Of a DNA stretch of 64,000 nucleotides, positions 36,589-45,188 are shown in pieces. Source of the stretch: Staphylococcus equorum. GTDB lineage: Bacteria; Bacillota; Bacilli; Staphylococcales; Staphylococcaceae. The notes beneath the pieces are model-generated. The model made no database searches. It was not told the origin of the DNA and was given only the letters and a program-made list of their open reading frames with translations. Position 1 is the first letter of the stretch. Each line of letters starts with the position of its first letter. Location: the NCBI RefSeq assembly GCF_001747895.1, contig NZ_LNNB01000019.1, forward strand, positions 124,001 through 188,000, written 5' to 3'. The translations under genes and the position numbers were made by a program.

Positions 36589-37086
36589 ATGTTATACCTA
36601 GTGATAATTGTAGCGATATTACTATTGGCATCAGGAATTCATCAATATTTCAATGTAGATAAAAAATTAAAAACTCCTTCTATAATCTATTTTGCAATCG
36701 GTTTTGTATTGTATATTGTAGCGATATTACTTTATAAGACCGAATTGTTAGATAGTTCAACGATAATTCATGAAATTTTACTAACTACGATATTTGGACT
36801 TATTATATTTTGGATTAATTCTCATCGAAATAAGAGTAGCGATACAATTTACTATACGGTTATTATTGTTATATTAACAATCGTATTAGCGATTTTACCG
36901 TTGGCACCGACGTCAATAATTTCATTGGAAACGATGTTTATTGTAAGACTTATTTTCTCAGTTGTTTTACTCATAGTAGGTGGATTTGTATTATATAAAC
37001 GGATAAAAGGCAAAGCTTCAGAAAGTTTTCCGTTACTTTATTTGATGGCCTTTATATATTGGATAGCGATAGCGTATTGGTTTTAA
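36589..37086 (+). CDS. Multi-pass membrane protein of unknown function
   Basis: 165 residues with five hydrophobic segments, very Ile/Leu rich, starting with a helix and ending in 'FIYWIAIAYWF'. ATGAGGTG precedes the ATG. I recognise no family. Nothing suggests cotranscription with the NhaC gene 125 bases upstream. Confidence 0.6.
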   Translation: MLYLVIIVAILLLASGIHQYFNVDKKLKTPSIIYFAIGFVLYIVAILLYKTELLDSSTIIHEILLTTIFGLIIFWINSHRNKSSDTIYYTVIIVILTIVLAILPLAPTSIISLETMFIVRLIFSVVLLIVGGFVLYKRIKGKASESFPLLYLMAFIYWIAIAYWF

Positions 37087-37139
37087 AAAATATAAGACTT
37101 TAGAAGTCTGAAACCTAAATAGGGACTGGCCCTATTTAG

Positions 37140-37187
37140 TAGGAGTGGGATGGAAATCAAATTTTGATTTCTGTCTCACTCCTTTTC
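37140..37187 (+). terminator. Staphylococcal 'GTGGGA...TCTCAC' terminator repeat
   Basis: AGGAGTGGGA and GAAATCAAA form arms with TTTGATTTC and TCTCACTCCT, followed by T residues. Confidence 0.8.
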
Positions 37188-37270
37188 CTATTCCATAACA
37201 TAGTGGAATAATCACTAAAATGCATGATTTTATATTATAAGTAGAATGTCATAAGAAAAAACGGCAAAAA

Positions 37271-37303
37271 AAAGACAACCCATAAGGATTGTCTTTTTTA
37301 TTT
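37271..37303 (-). terminator. Terminator of the ssaA-like gene
   Basis: AAAAAAGACAA.CC pairs with GG.TTGTCTTTTTT; the left A run supplies the T tract for the minus strand. Confidence 0.75.
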
Positions 37304-37313
37304 AAATCATTTA

Positions 37314-38084
37314 TTAGTGAATATAGTTGTAAGATGAAGCTTGGCTAGCTGAGATTGTACGTGAAGTAACAACGCCAGCACCTTGGCCGTAGTTCATTTC
37401 AGAAACGTTAACTGAACCGTCGCTGTTTACATTTTCAACATAAGCAACGTGACCCATTGCGCCAGTTGATGATTGTAAGATTGAACCTTGAGAAGGTGAG
37501 TTGTTTACAGTGTAACCTGATGCAGCTGCAGCGCTTGCCCAGTTGTTTGCGTTACCCCAAGTAGAACCAATTTTACCGCCAACTTTATCAAATACATAAT
37601 ATGTACATTGACCTGAAGTGTAAAGGTTGCTTGATGAACCTGAAGTGTTAGCCATTGAGTTTGATGAACTTGATGGTGCGCTAGTAGTTGTTACTTGAAC
37701 ATTACTACTTGAAGTAGAAGTTGAAACAGCTCCGCCTCCACCAGTACCTTGGTTATTTGTTGTATATGATTGGTTTGAGTTATTGTTAGTAGCTGTAGAA
37801 CCGTTTTGATTGTAGCTATAACCACTGTTATTGCTTTGAGCAGCAGTGTTATTGCTTTGAGCATTGTTGTTGTGACCTTGGTCAGAATTGCTTGGGTTCC
37901 AGTTACCTTGCCAAGTGTAATCATAGTTACCTTGTTGGTCTATTGTATATGAATAGCTGTATGATGTTGGATCATTTGGGTTATACCCACCATTGTTATT
38001 TTCTGAAGCGTCTGCATCATTTTGTGCAAAAGCAAAAGTAGCGATTCCTGCAGTAGCGATAGTAGCTGTAGCGATTTTTTTCAT
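37314..38084 (-). CDS. ssaA: Secretory antigen SsaA-like CHAP amidase (long form)
   Basis: 256 residues. Signal peptide about 1-27 ([25 protein letters not shown]), a long Asn/Gln/Ser/Tyr-rich linker with repeated YSYT, QSNN and NNNSN patterns (30-145), then a C-terminal CHAP domain with Cys in '[16 protein letters not shown]' and His in '[23 protein letters not shown]'. It is an extracellular peptidoglycan amidase/endopeptidase. Strong AGGAGG before the ATG. A WalR box and about 60 bases of promoter similarity are shared with the short CHAP gene. Confidence 0.88.
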   Translation of the reverse strand: MKKIATATIATAGIATFAFAQNDADASENNNGGYNPNDPTSYSYSYTIDQQGNYDYTWQGNWNPSNSDQGHNNNAQSNNTAAQSNNSGYSYNQNGSTATNNNSNQSYTTNNQGTGGGGAVSTSTSSSNVQVTTTSAPSSSSNSMANTSGSSSNLYTSGQCTYYVFDKVGGKIGSTWGNANNWASAAAASGYTVNNSPSQGSILQSSTGAMGHVAYVENVNSDGSVNVSEMNYGQGAGVVTSRTISASQASSYNYIH

Positions 38085-38209
38085 TGTTAAATTTCCTCCT
38101 AATAATTGTAAATCATTTATCCCAGTCTCTTAAAGACATTATTTATAATTTTTTTCGCTGTTTTAACGACAAGAATTACTTTATCAGAAAAATGTCTGTT
38201 TGTGGGGTT

Positions 38210-38226
38210 TGTTATCGTTTTGTAAT
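38210..38226 (+). promoter_or_regulatory. WalR box upstream of ssaA
   Basis: TGTTAT-N5-TGTAAT fits TGTWAH-N5-TGTWAH. The flanking sequence (ACGACAAG...TTATCAG...TTTGTGGGGTTTG) parallels that of the short CHAP gene. The gene-free stretch 38227-38581 is AT-rich and holds several TTACA/TGTAA words but no gene. Confidence 0.72.
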
Positions 38227-38581
38227 TTAGTTCTAATAATAAAGTGCTTAATGTAACAAAAGGAAGATGGGTGTTTAAGGCTTAAAAGCCCGTTAATATA
38301 ATATTTACAAAATTTACAGTGTATAATTGCACTTCAGTTTATTACAAAGCTGTAAAATAACAGAAAATTACAAACAATAAAATATGAGAGAATTTAGTTA
38401 TTTAAATATATGAAAAAACACTATATATAAAGACTATATAAAAAGTATTGAATTAAGGTTAATGTGAATTAAAAGCCGTCTTAATAGGAAAGGAAAGAAT
38501 TAGAGCATTGAAATTGACATGTTCTAAGGAAGTATTTAATATAGAGGTATAAAAATTATACTTAGTTTGTGAGGTGATTAT

Positions 38582-39634
38582 TTGAAAATAGAACTTGGTT
38601 TGACATCATTTGCAGATAATATTGATATTCATATGGAAAGTGGACGACAAGCAGCTATAAGTAATGGACAAAGAATTAGAAATATAATAGAAGAAATAGA
38701 GACAGCTGACCAATATGGTTTAGATGTATATGGTTTGGGAGAACATCACCGAGCAGATTATGCAGTATCTGATCCCGTTACAGTGTTAGCAGCAGCAGCT
38801 CGTAATACAACGCATATAAAGTTGAGTAGTGCAGTAACAGTATTATCTTCAGATGATCCTGTTCGAGTTTACGAACGTTTCTCTACATTAAATGCAGTTT
38901 CCAATGGACGTGCAGAAATAATGGTGGGCAGAGGTTCATTTATTGAATCATTTCCATTATTTGGTTATGAGTTAAAAGACTATGAACAACTCTTTAATGA
39001 GAAAATAGATTTATTAATGACCATTAATAAACATGAAATTGTAAATTGGGAAGGGGAGTTACGACCTTCTATTGAAAACTTAAGTGTTTATCCTAAGGCG
39101 GAGCATGGGCCTTTACCAATTACGATTGCAACTGGAGGAACACCAGAATCTTCATTAAAAGCAGGAGCATTAGGATTACCTATAACTTATGCTATAATTG
39201 GCGGTGACCCAAAAAGGTTTAGAAGAAACATAGATATGTACAAATCTATTGCTAGATCTTACGGACATAATATAAATGAATTGCCTATTGCTACGCATTC
39301 ATGGGGCTATATTGCTGAAACAGATGAATTGGCTAAACGTGAGTTTTTCCCATCGGTAAAAGCGAGTCATGATATATTAGCCAAAGAACGGGGTTGGTCA
39401 CCATATGATGAAAACAGCTTCGATCGTGAAGCAGGTCCACATGGCGCTTTGTATGTTGGAAGTCCGGAAACCGTTGCACAAAAGATAATTGAAACAATTG
39501 AAACACTAGGTCTTACTCGTTTTATGCTTCATACACCTGTAGGTTCTATGCCACATGATAAAACAATCAATACAATTAAATTATTAGCAGAGCGAGTAAA
39601 GCCTATTGTAGATAAATATTTTGAAAACAAATAA
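38582..39634 (+). CDS. Luciferase-like (LLM class) flavin-dependent monooxygenase
   Basis: 350 residues from a TTG start with GAGGTG five to six bases before it. The TIM-barrel features are 'TADQYGLDVYGLGEHHRADYAVSDPVTVLAAAARNTTHIKLSSAVTVL', 'DDPVRVYERFSTLNAVSNGRAEIMVGRGSF' and 'LPITIATGGTPESSLKAG'. It uses reduced FMN or F420 and oxygen on an unknown substrate. It is followed 14 bases later by a DoxX-like gene with which it is probably cotranscribed. Confidence 0.85.
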   Translation: MKIELGLTSFADNIDIHMESGRQAAISNGQRIRNIIEEIETADQYGLDVYGLGEHHRADYAVSDPVTVLAAAARNTTHIKLSSAVTVLSSDDPVRVYERFSTLNAVSNGRAEIMVGRGSFIESFPLFGYELKDYEQLFNEKIDLLMTINKHEIVNWEGELRPSIENLSVYPKAEHGPLPITIATGGTPESSLKAGALGLPITYAIIGGDPKRFRRNIDMYKSIARSYGHNINELPIATHSWGYIAETDELAKREFFPSVKASHDILAKERGWSPYDENSFDREAGPHGALYVGSPETVAQKIIETIETLGLTRFMLHTPVGSMPHDKTINTIKLLAERVKPIVDKYFENK

Positions 39635-39648
39635 AAGGAGCGTTTATA

Positions 39649-40008
39649 ATGATATTACGTTATTTAACAAATTTAAAATTAGCTAAGGAATTATATGGTG
39701 CATCAAAACCTAAACTTAAAGGTGACCAGTCAATGAAAGAATCTTTTGTTGAAGTGTTTAATTTGCCATCAAATGCAGTGCCATTGGCAGGAGCACTTGA
39801 AGCATTAAGTGCTGTATTTTTCGTTTTAAGCTTTGCAAGTAAAAGATTATCACGTATTGCATCACTTTTAACAATTTCAGTTTTAGGTGTAGCAGCAATT
39901 AAACACTTTGAAGCAGGACATGGTAAAGCAGGTGCTAAACATGCATTAGATTTATCAGGTTTAGCAGCATTAAGCTTCTTAGATACAATTGATATTAAGA
40001 AAAAATAA
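39649..40008 (+). CDS. DoxX-like small membrane protein
   Basis: 119 residues. A hydrophilic first third is followed by three to four helices ('VPLAGALEALSAVFFVLSFASKRLSRIASLLTISVLGVAAIKHFEAGHGKAG'), which resembles DoxX/DoxD small membrane proteins. AAGGAG before the ATG; it lies in the transcript of the luciferase-like enzyme, perhaps supplying electrons or membrane attachment. The family assignment is tentative. Confidence 0.6.
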   Translation: MILRYLTNLKLAKELYGASKPKLKGDQSMKESFVEVFNLPSNAVPLAGALEALSAVFFVLSFASKRLSRIASLLTISVLGVAAIKHFEAGHGKAGAKHALDLSGLAALSFLDTIDIKKK

Positions 40009-40047
40009 TAATGGTTGAACTCAATCATTTAAAATAGCAATAGCTTA

Positions 40048-40098
40048 AATGCACAGCAAATGTTGGATAATAGTCTAACACGTGCTGTGCATTTTTGT
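40048..40098 (+). terminator. Terminator after the DoxX-like gene
   Basis: ATGCACAGCA pairs with TGCTGTGCAT, followed by T residues. The stretch 40099-40358 is AT-rich and must contain the sarR promoter; I see no clear hexamers. Confidence 0.8.
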
Positions 40099-40358
40099 AT
40101 GAATTTTTATGACATATTTAAGATATCAAAATGCATTATTTTAAATAGAGATATTTGATAATTGAAATTTTTATACCTATGTCTTTTTTTAGTAATAAAA
40201 AGGGTGAATGAACCACTAAAATTTAAAAATAAAAATAAAAGATTAAAAAAAGAGTAGGAATTGTTCATATTTTTCATAGTTAAGCATATTGAATTAAAGG
40301 CGTTAAATAGGATAAAATTAAGTTATTAACATCAAGATATAACAAAAGGAGTGGTTTT

Positions 40359-40706
40359 GTGAATGAACAAAATTTCAAGTCACTAAATGAACTTATTGCA
40401 ACTTATCAACAAGGTAGGAAATTTTTTAAAACAACGAAAAAGAACTATAAACTAAATTATGAAGAAGTACTGATATTAAATTATCTGTATAATTGTAAAG
40501 AAAATGACGTCACTGCAAAAGAAATTGCTCAATACTCAGAATTGAAACCCTACTATTTAACGAAGGCTTTGCAAAAGCTTATAAAAATGGATTTTTTAAA
40601 TAAAAAAAGAAGCAATATAGATGAAAGAACTGTGGTAGTATATATAAATCAAGCACAACGTGATAAAATTAATGAACTTATAGAGAACTTACAGGAACAG
40701 TTTTAA
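40359..40706 (+). CDS. sarR: SarA-family transcriptional regulator, SarR-like
   Basis: 115 residues, the length of S. aureus SarR. The winged helix is recognisable: 'FKTTKKNYKLNYEEVLILNYLY', 'TAKEIAQYSELKPYYLTKALQKLIKMDFL' (recognition helix) and the wing 'KKRSNIDERTVVVYI', with the family's KRSxxDERxV motif. SarR represses sarA and other virulence or wall genes in S. aureus. GTG start with AAAGGAG upstream. It stands before the PTS IIC-like gene, as in S. aureus. Confidence 0.88.
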   Translation: MNEQNFKSLNELIATYQQGRKFFKTTKKNYKLNYEEVLILNYLYNCKENDVTAKEIAQYSELKPYYLTKALQKLIKMDFLNKKRSNIDERTVVVYINQAQRDKINELIENLQEQF

Positions 40707-40813
40707 AGTGTGAAAGCTTGATGATAATAAGGTTGTGCGTAAGTCTAAAAGATTTGAATATTCTGAATAATGTAATTTTATAATTATAGTTATATATTGT
40801 ACAAAAATATGAT

Positions 40814-40868
40814 TTGAGAACCAAATTAAATGTGCTATACTAATATTTGTCTAATGAAAGCGCATACA
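40814..40868 (+). promoter_or_regulatory. Promoter and cre site of the PTS IIC-like gene
   Basis: TTGAGA (40814-40819), 16 bases, TATACT (40836-40841). A perfect cre, TGAAAGCGCATACA (40855-40868), overlaps the start of transcription. This shows the real protein start is downstream, at 40892. Confidence 0.8.
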
Positions 40869-40891
40869 AAATGGTTTGGAAAGGTGTTTTT

Positions 40892-41971
40892 ATGAATTTA
40901 TTAATCGGGATCATATTTTTAGGGATTGTTTTAGCTTTGTTTACATTGTTCACGAGTAAAGCACCAAATGGAGGCAAGGCTATGGGGGCCCTTGCTAACG
41001 CAGCTATTGCTTCATTTCTAGTAGAGGCTTTTCACAAATATGTAGGCGGTGACTTGTTTGGTATTCCATTCTTAGGTGAGTTGGGTGATGCAGCTGGAGG
41101 ACTTGGCGGTGTTGCAGCTGCAGGACTTGTAGCTTTAGCTATGGGGGTATCTCCAGTTTATGCATTTGTCATTGCTGTCTCATGTGGAAGCATGGATCTT
41201 TTACCTGGCTTTGTTGCAGCTTATATTGCGAGTTTCGGTATGAAATGGATGGAACAAAAATTACCAGATGGGCTTGATTTAATTGCTGCGATTATTGTCA
41301 TCGCGCCTATTACACGTTTAATTGCTATTGGTACAACGCCTTTAGTAGATGCGACGTTATTACAAATTGGAAATATCATTAAAGAATCTACGACTTCAAG
41401 TCCTATTCTTATGGGCATTGTACTTGGTGGTATTATTACTGTTGTTGCTACTGCACCTTTAAGTTCAATGGCATTAACAGCATTATTAGGATTAACTGGT
41501 ACGCCAATGGCTATCGGTGCTTTAGCAGTATTTGGTTCATCATTTATGAACTTTGTATTATTTAAGCGTATGAAATTTGGAGATCGTAAAACAACGATTT
41601 CAGTTGCAATAGAGCCTTTATCTCAAGCAGATATTGTGACAGCAAATCCAGTACCAGTATATTTAACCAATTTTGTAGGTGGTGCGCTCTCAGGTGTAAT
41701 TATCTCTATGTTTGGTTTAGTAAATGAGGCGACAGGTACAGCTACACCAATTGCAGGGCTTATGGTTATGTTTGGATTTAATAATGCATTAACTGTAATA
41801 ATTGTGGCACTCATGTGTGCATCAGGTAGTGCACTTTGTGGTTATATAGGCTCAGTTGTTTTTAAAAACTATCCTATAGTTACTAAAGATGAATTACAAC
41901 ATGGCACAATGCCGAAAAAGGTAAAACAATATTATAAACTTAAAGCGCAATGCATGGAAAGTTTAGCTTAA
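40892..41971 (+). CDS. PTS EIIC-type membrane protein (PTS_EIIC_2 family)
   Basis: 359 residues from the ATG at 40892 (AAAGGTG upstream); earlier in-frame starts lie in the promoter/cre region. About ten helices, rich in Gly/Ala: 'FLVEAFHKYVGGDLFG', 'GGLGGVAAAGLVALAMGVSPVYAFVIAVSCGSMDLLPG' and 'VATAPLSSMALTALLGLTGTPMAIGALAVFGSS'. This family of IIC-like proteins has no known sugar. No EIIA or EIIB is nearby. The cre site supports a sugar-related role. Confidence 0.8.
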   Translation: MNLLIGIIFLGIVLALFTLFTSKAPNGGKAMGALANAAIASFLVEAFHKYVGGDLFGIPFLGELGDAAGGLGGVAAAGLVALAMGVSPVYAFVIAVSCGSMDLLPGFVAAYIASFGMKWMEQKLPDGLDLIAAIIVIAPITRLIAIGTTPLVDATLLQIGNIIKESTTSSPILMGIVLGGIITVVATAPLSSMALTALLGLTGTPMAIGALAVFGSSFMNFVLFKRMKFGDRKTTISVAIEPLSQADIVTANPVPVYLTNFVGGALSGVIISMFGLVNEATGTATPIAGLMVMFGFNNALTVIIVALMCASGSALCGYIGSVVFKNYPIVTKDELQHGTMPKKVKQYYKLKAQCMESLA

Positions 41972-41987
41972 ATATAATAAAGTATAA

Positions 41988-42028
41988 AAAACTGTTTCTG
42001 AAATAACATTTCAGAAACAGTTTTTTTG
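41988..42028. terminator. Terminator between convergent genes
   Basis: AAAAACTGTTTCTGAAAT pairs with ATTTCAGAAACAGTTTTT; works in both directions. Confidence 0.92.
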
Positions 42029-42042
42029 TTTGATATCGTTAC

Positions 42043-42741
42043 CTAAGAAGCATTTGCGCTTAAGTAACGCGTCGTATTACGTTCCATTTTTGCAAAGATG
42101 AACTCTAATATTATTGCTAACAACCAATAAAATATAGCTGCTACTGTATATACAGGAATAAAACGATAACCTTCATTTGCAATAACACGACTGACTGCCA
42201 TAATTTCAGTTACTTGAACAGCGAATGCTAGGGAAGTACCTTTGATTAACATAATGAATTGATTTTCTATGTTAGGCAATGCATAAGCAAAAGCTTGTGG
42301 TAATACAATTTCTTTATAAATGTTGAATTTTGATAGTCCGACTGTTTGGGCAGCTTCAATTTGATTTTGGTCTACGGATTGAAGACCGCCTTTAATTGAT
42401 TCAGAAAGATACGCTACGGCATGAAAAGAAAAGACGATAAAGGCAATCGTTAAAGGTGAGAATATGTCAGGATTGATTGTCCAAGAGAACTGATCATTTA
42501 AAAAAAGTATAAATGAAGGTATTCCATAATATAGTATGAACAATTGAACGATTAATGGTGTACTTCTAAAAAATGAATTATACACGATTATAAGTTGAGA
42601 TAAGACAGGCACACGTTTGATACGAATAATCGCAAATAACGTTCCGATAATAAGACCTACGAACATAGCTACAATGGAAATAATAATTGTATTCGGTACG
42701 CCTTTAAGTACTTCACTTATAGTATATAGAATGAATGACAA
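42043..42741 (-). CDS. Amino acid ABC transporter permease 2
   Basis: 232 residues, five helices, with the polar amino acid permease pattern 'RSTPLIVQLFILYYGIP' and the coupling helix 'EAAQTVGLSKFNIYKEIVLPQAFAYALPNIENQFIMLIKGTSLA'. Last of four genes (ATPase, binding protein, permease 1, permease 2). Confidence 0.87.
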   Translation of the reverse strand: MSFILYTISEVLKGVPNTIIISIVAMFVGLIIGTLFAIIRIKRVPVLSQLIIVYNSFFRSTPLIVQLFILYYGIPSFILFLNDQFSWTINPDIFSPLTIAFIVFSFHAVAYLSESIKGGLQSVDQNQIEAAQTVGLSKFNIYKEIVLPQAFAYALPNIENQFIMLIKGTSLAFAVQVTEIMAVSRVIANEGYRFIPVYTVAAIFYWLLAIILEFIFAKMERNTTRYLSANAS

Positions 42742-42755
42742 AATGATTTTCCTCC

Positions 42756-43439
42756 TTAAACGCTATATGGTTTTTGTGTTCGTTTATCAATTAAAGTAAA
42801 GGTACCTTGAATAATTAGAGCAATAATCCAATATATGATGGAAATTACGATATAAACCTCTAGCATGCCGAGTCCGTAATTATTTCCAATGATGAGTTTG
42901 ACTTGTCCCATCATATCGATGATACCAATGGTGAAAGCCAACGAAGTATCTTTTACAAGTTCTATGATTTGAGTCGTTAAATTCGGTATGCTATTTCGTA
43001 AAGCTTGAGGTATAATAATATCTTTTAAAATTCTAGGATAAGATAAACCAATTGTTAATCCAGCTTCAATTTGACTATAATCTACGGATTGATAACCTGC
43101 TCTGATAATTTCAGAAAGATATGCACCTGTATGTAAAGTAAAGGCTAAGATAACAAAAAACAATCTACTGAAATGGTTAATATCTATATGAATAAGTAAC
43201 AATAATTGTGGTAATGCAAAATATACTAAAAAGAGTTGTAATAATAACGGTGTACTCCGTATAAATGAAAGATAAACTCTTACAATAGGAGCAAGTACTT
43301 TTGTCTTTTTAATACGAATCATTGCTAAAATAAAACCAAGTATGATTGCGAAAAAGAGTGCAACAATTATCATCAATAAAGTTAAAGGTAATTGTTGCAA
43401 CACTTGTCCAAACAAATCTAACCAATTGACTGACCCCAT
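42756..43439 (-). CDS. Amino acid ABC transporter permease 1
   Basis: 227 residues with the same family motifs: 'RSTPLLLQLFLVYFALPQL' and the coupling segment 'EAGLTIGLSYPRILKDIIIPQALRNSIPNLTTQIIELVKDTSLA'. Its start overlaps the stop of the binding-protein gene by one base, so the subunits are made together. Confidence 0.87.
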   Translation of the reverse strand: MGSVNWLDLFGQVLQQLPLTLLMIIVALFFAIILGFILAMIRIKKTKVLAPIVRVYLSFIRSTPLLLQLFLVYFALPQLLLLIHIDINHFSRLFFVILAFTLHTGAYLSEIIRAGYQSVDYSQIEAGLTIGLSYPRILKDIIIPQALRNSIPNLTTQIIELVKDTSLAFTIGIIDMMGQVKLIIGNNYGLGMLEVYIVISIIYWIIALIIQGTFTLIDKRTQKPYSV

Positions 43440-44293
43440 TAGTTTGTCACCTCCAATTTATCTTTTTGCTCATTGATTTCACTTAAGTCATCAAAGACAT
43501 TAATATCAAAATATTTTTTTGAAAGTGATTGTAATTTGCCTTCATCTTTAAGTTCTTGGGTCGCGCGATCCACGTCATCGTGAAGTTTTTGGTGTTTTTT
43601 ATTATAAACGATATGCAATGGTTCTTTCTTCACAATACCTCCTATTTTAACGTCGGCATTTATTTGTTCTTGAATTGCTTTATATGTGTTCCAATTTAAA
43701 AACATGGCATCACGACGTCCTTGGCTGACCATTTTTAAATTGTCACCATTTGAAGGTTCTTGTATTGTATTGATGTCGATTTTGGAACTATGGTCTTTAT
43801 TAAACTGTGTGAGTATAGAATATAAACCACCACTTGGCGCCATAGGAGTAATTTTTTTACCAGGTAAATCTTGTAAACTATGTATGTCACTGTTGTCTTT
43901 GTTTACAACTAATAAAGGTAGCGCATAACTGTAAGGCTCATCTTGATAGAGAAACTGTTTTTCACGTTCTGGTGTTTTGAAAAACCAATTTATCCCCATG
44001 TCAAACTTGCCTGAACCAATCCCAACTAAATTCGATTCCTCTTCACCGACTTCATATTTAAAATCATATTGAGGTAATTTCTTTTCAATTAATTTCATAT
44101 AATCCATATCTAAGCCGACAAACTCATTATCTTTATTAGTATATAAATAAGGTGGATTAACTTCAGCAGAAAGTGCTACTTTAACTTCTTTTTTCTGAGA
44201 TTTACTATCGGAAGCATCATTATTACCACATGCTGTTAGTACGGAAACCATCATTAACATTAATAAAAATGTGAAACTTCTTTTTAATGTCAT
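43439..44293 (-). CDS. Amino acid ABC transporter substrate-binding lipoprotein
   Basis: 284 residues. Lipoprotein signal with lipobox LTAC (Cys about 22) followed by GNNDASDSKS. The mature part has the family 3 binding-protein layout: 'VALSAEVNPPYLYTNKDNEFVGLDMDYMKLIEKKLP' and 'GSGKFDMGINWFFKTPEREKQFLY'. It resembles cystine or other polar amino acid binding proteins (Tcy type), but the ligand is not fixed by sequence. It overlaps the ATPase stop by one base. Confidence 0.85.
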   Translation of the reverse strand: MTLKRSFTFLLMLMMVSVLTACGNNDASDSKSQKKEVKVALSAEVNPPYLYTNKDNEFVGLDMDYMKLIEKKLPQYDFKYEVGEEESNLVGIGSGKFDMGINWFFKTPEREKQFLYQDEPYSYALPLLVVNKDNSDIHSLQDLPGKKITPMAPSGGLYSILTQFNKDHSSKIDINTIQEPSNGDNLKMVSQGRRDAMFLNWNTYKAIQEQINADVKIGGIVKKEPLHIVYNKKHQKLHDDVDRATQELKDEGKLQSLSKKYFDINVFDDLSEINEQKDKLEVTN

Positions 44294-45039
44294 TAAATGT
44301 CACGCTCCGTTTCAACTCTGTTTAAAAAGCGATGGATTCTTTCAGATTTTGAATCTTCCAATACTTCTTGTGGCGTTCCACGATGGATGATTTGCCCATC
44401 ATCAATAAATATAACTTGATCAGCAATTGCTTTTGCAAATTGTATTTCATGTGTAACGAGTACCATCGTCATACCTTCTTGAGCAATCGATCTAATCAGA
44501 GATAAGACGCTTTGAATTGATTCAGGGTCTAAAGCAGAAGTAGGTTCATCTAGTAAAAGAACTTTTGGATTGAGCGCAAGTGCACGAATAATACCTACAC
44601 GTTGGCTTTGACCTCCAGATAGCTGAATAGGGTATTTATCTTTTTGATTTAATAAATTCACGCGCTCTAAATAAGATGTGGCAATATCATTAGCTTGTTT
44701 GGTATTGTAATTTTGACCATGTATTAAACCTAACGTGATATTTTCAAGTATTGTTTTGTTTTTAAATAAATTGTAATTTTGAAACACCATAGCTGATTTT
44801 TTACGTAATTTAGCAATATCTTTATTTGTATGATGTGCAGCATCAAAAATTTCATCCCCGATTTCAATGGTGCCAGATTTAGGAAGTGCGAGTGCATTTA
44901 ACGTTCTAAGTAAGGTTGTTTTCCCAGAACCACTTGGTCCTATAATTGCAGTAACGGTGCCTTGTTCTTGTGCAAAGCCGACATCGTTAAGTATCGTGTT
45001 TTCGTTGTATTTATGTATAAGATTTTTAACTGTAATCAT
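44293..45039 (-). CDS. Amino acid ABC transporter ATP-binding protein
   Basis: 248 residues. Walker A GPSGSGKTTLLRT, signature LSGGQSQRVG, Walker B VLLLDEPTSALDP, switch His in 'VLVTHEIQ'. First gene of the four-gene operon. GGGGGAA upstream. No riboswitch or T-box is visible before it. Confidence 0.9.
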   Translation of the reverse strand: MITVKNLIHKYNENTILNDVGFAQEQGTVTAIIGPSGSGKTTLLRTLNALALPKSGTIEIGDEIFDAAHHTNKDIAKLRKKSAMVFQNYNLFKNKTILENITLGLIHGQNYNTKQANDIATSYLERVNLLNQKDKYPIQLSGGQSQRVGIIRALALNPKVLLLDEPTSALDPESIQSVLSLIRSIAQEGMTMVLVTHEIQFAKAIADQVIFIDDGQIIHRGTPQEVLEDSKSERIHRFLNRVETERDI

Positions 45040-45188
45040 TCAATTTCCCCCAGTATGTCAATAAATACAAAGTATCATATTAATTCTTATCGGTAAAGTA
45101 GGATTTATTGCTGAAAAGCTTTCTTTCAATAATGGCGAGTGTTAAACTAAGTTTAAATAGGAGTAAAGTTAATGATGAGGTGATGAAA

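Noticed and set aside
38227-38560. Extra WalR boxes (several TTACA/TGTAA words)
   Set aside because: The spacings are not the required five bases; the AT-rich region produces such words by chance.
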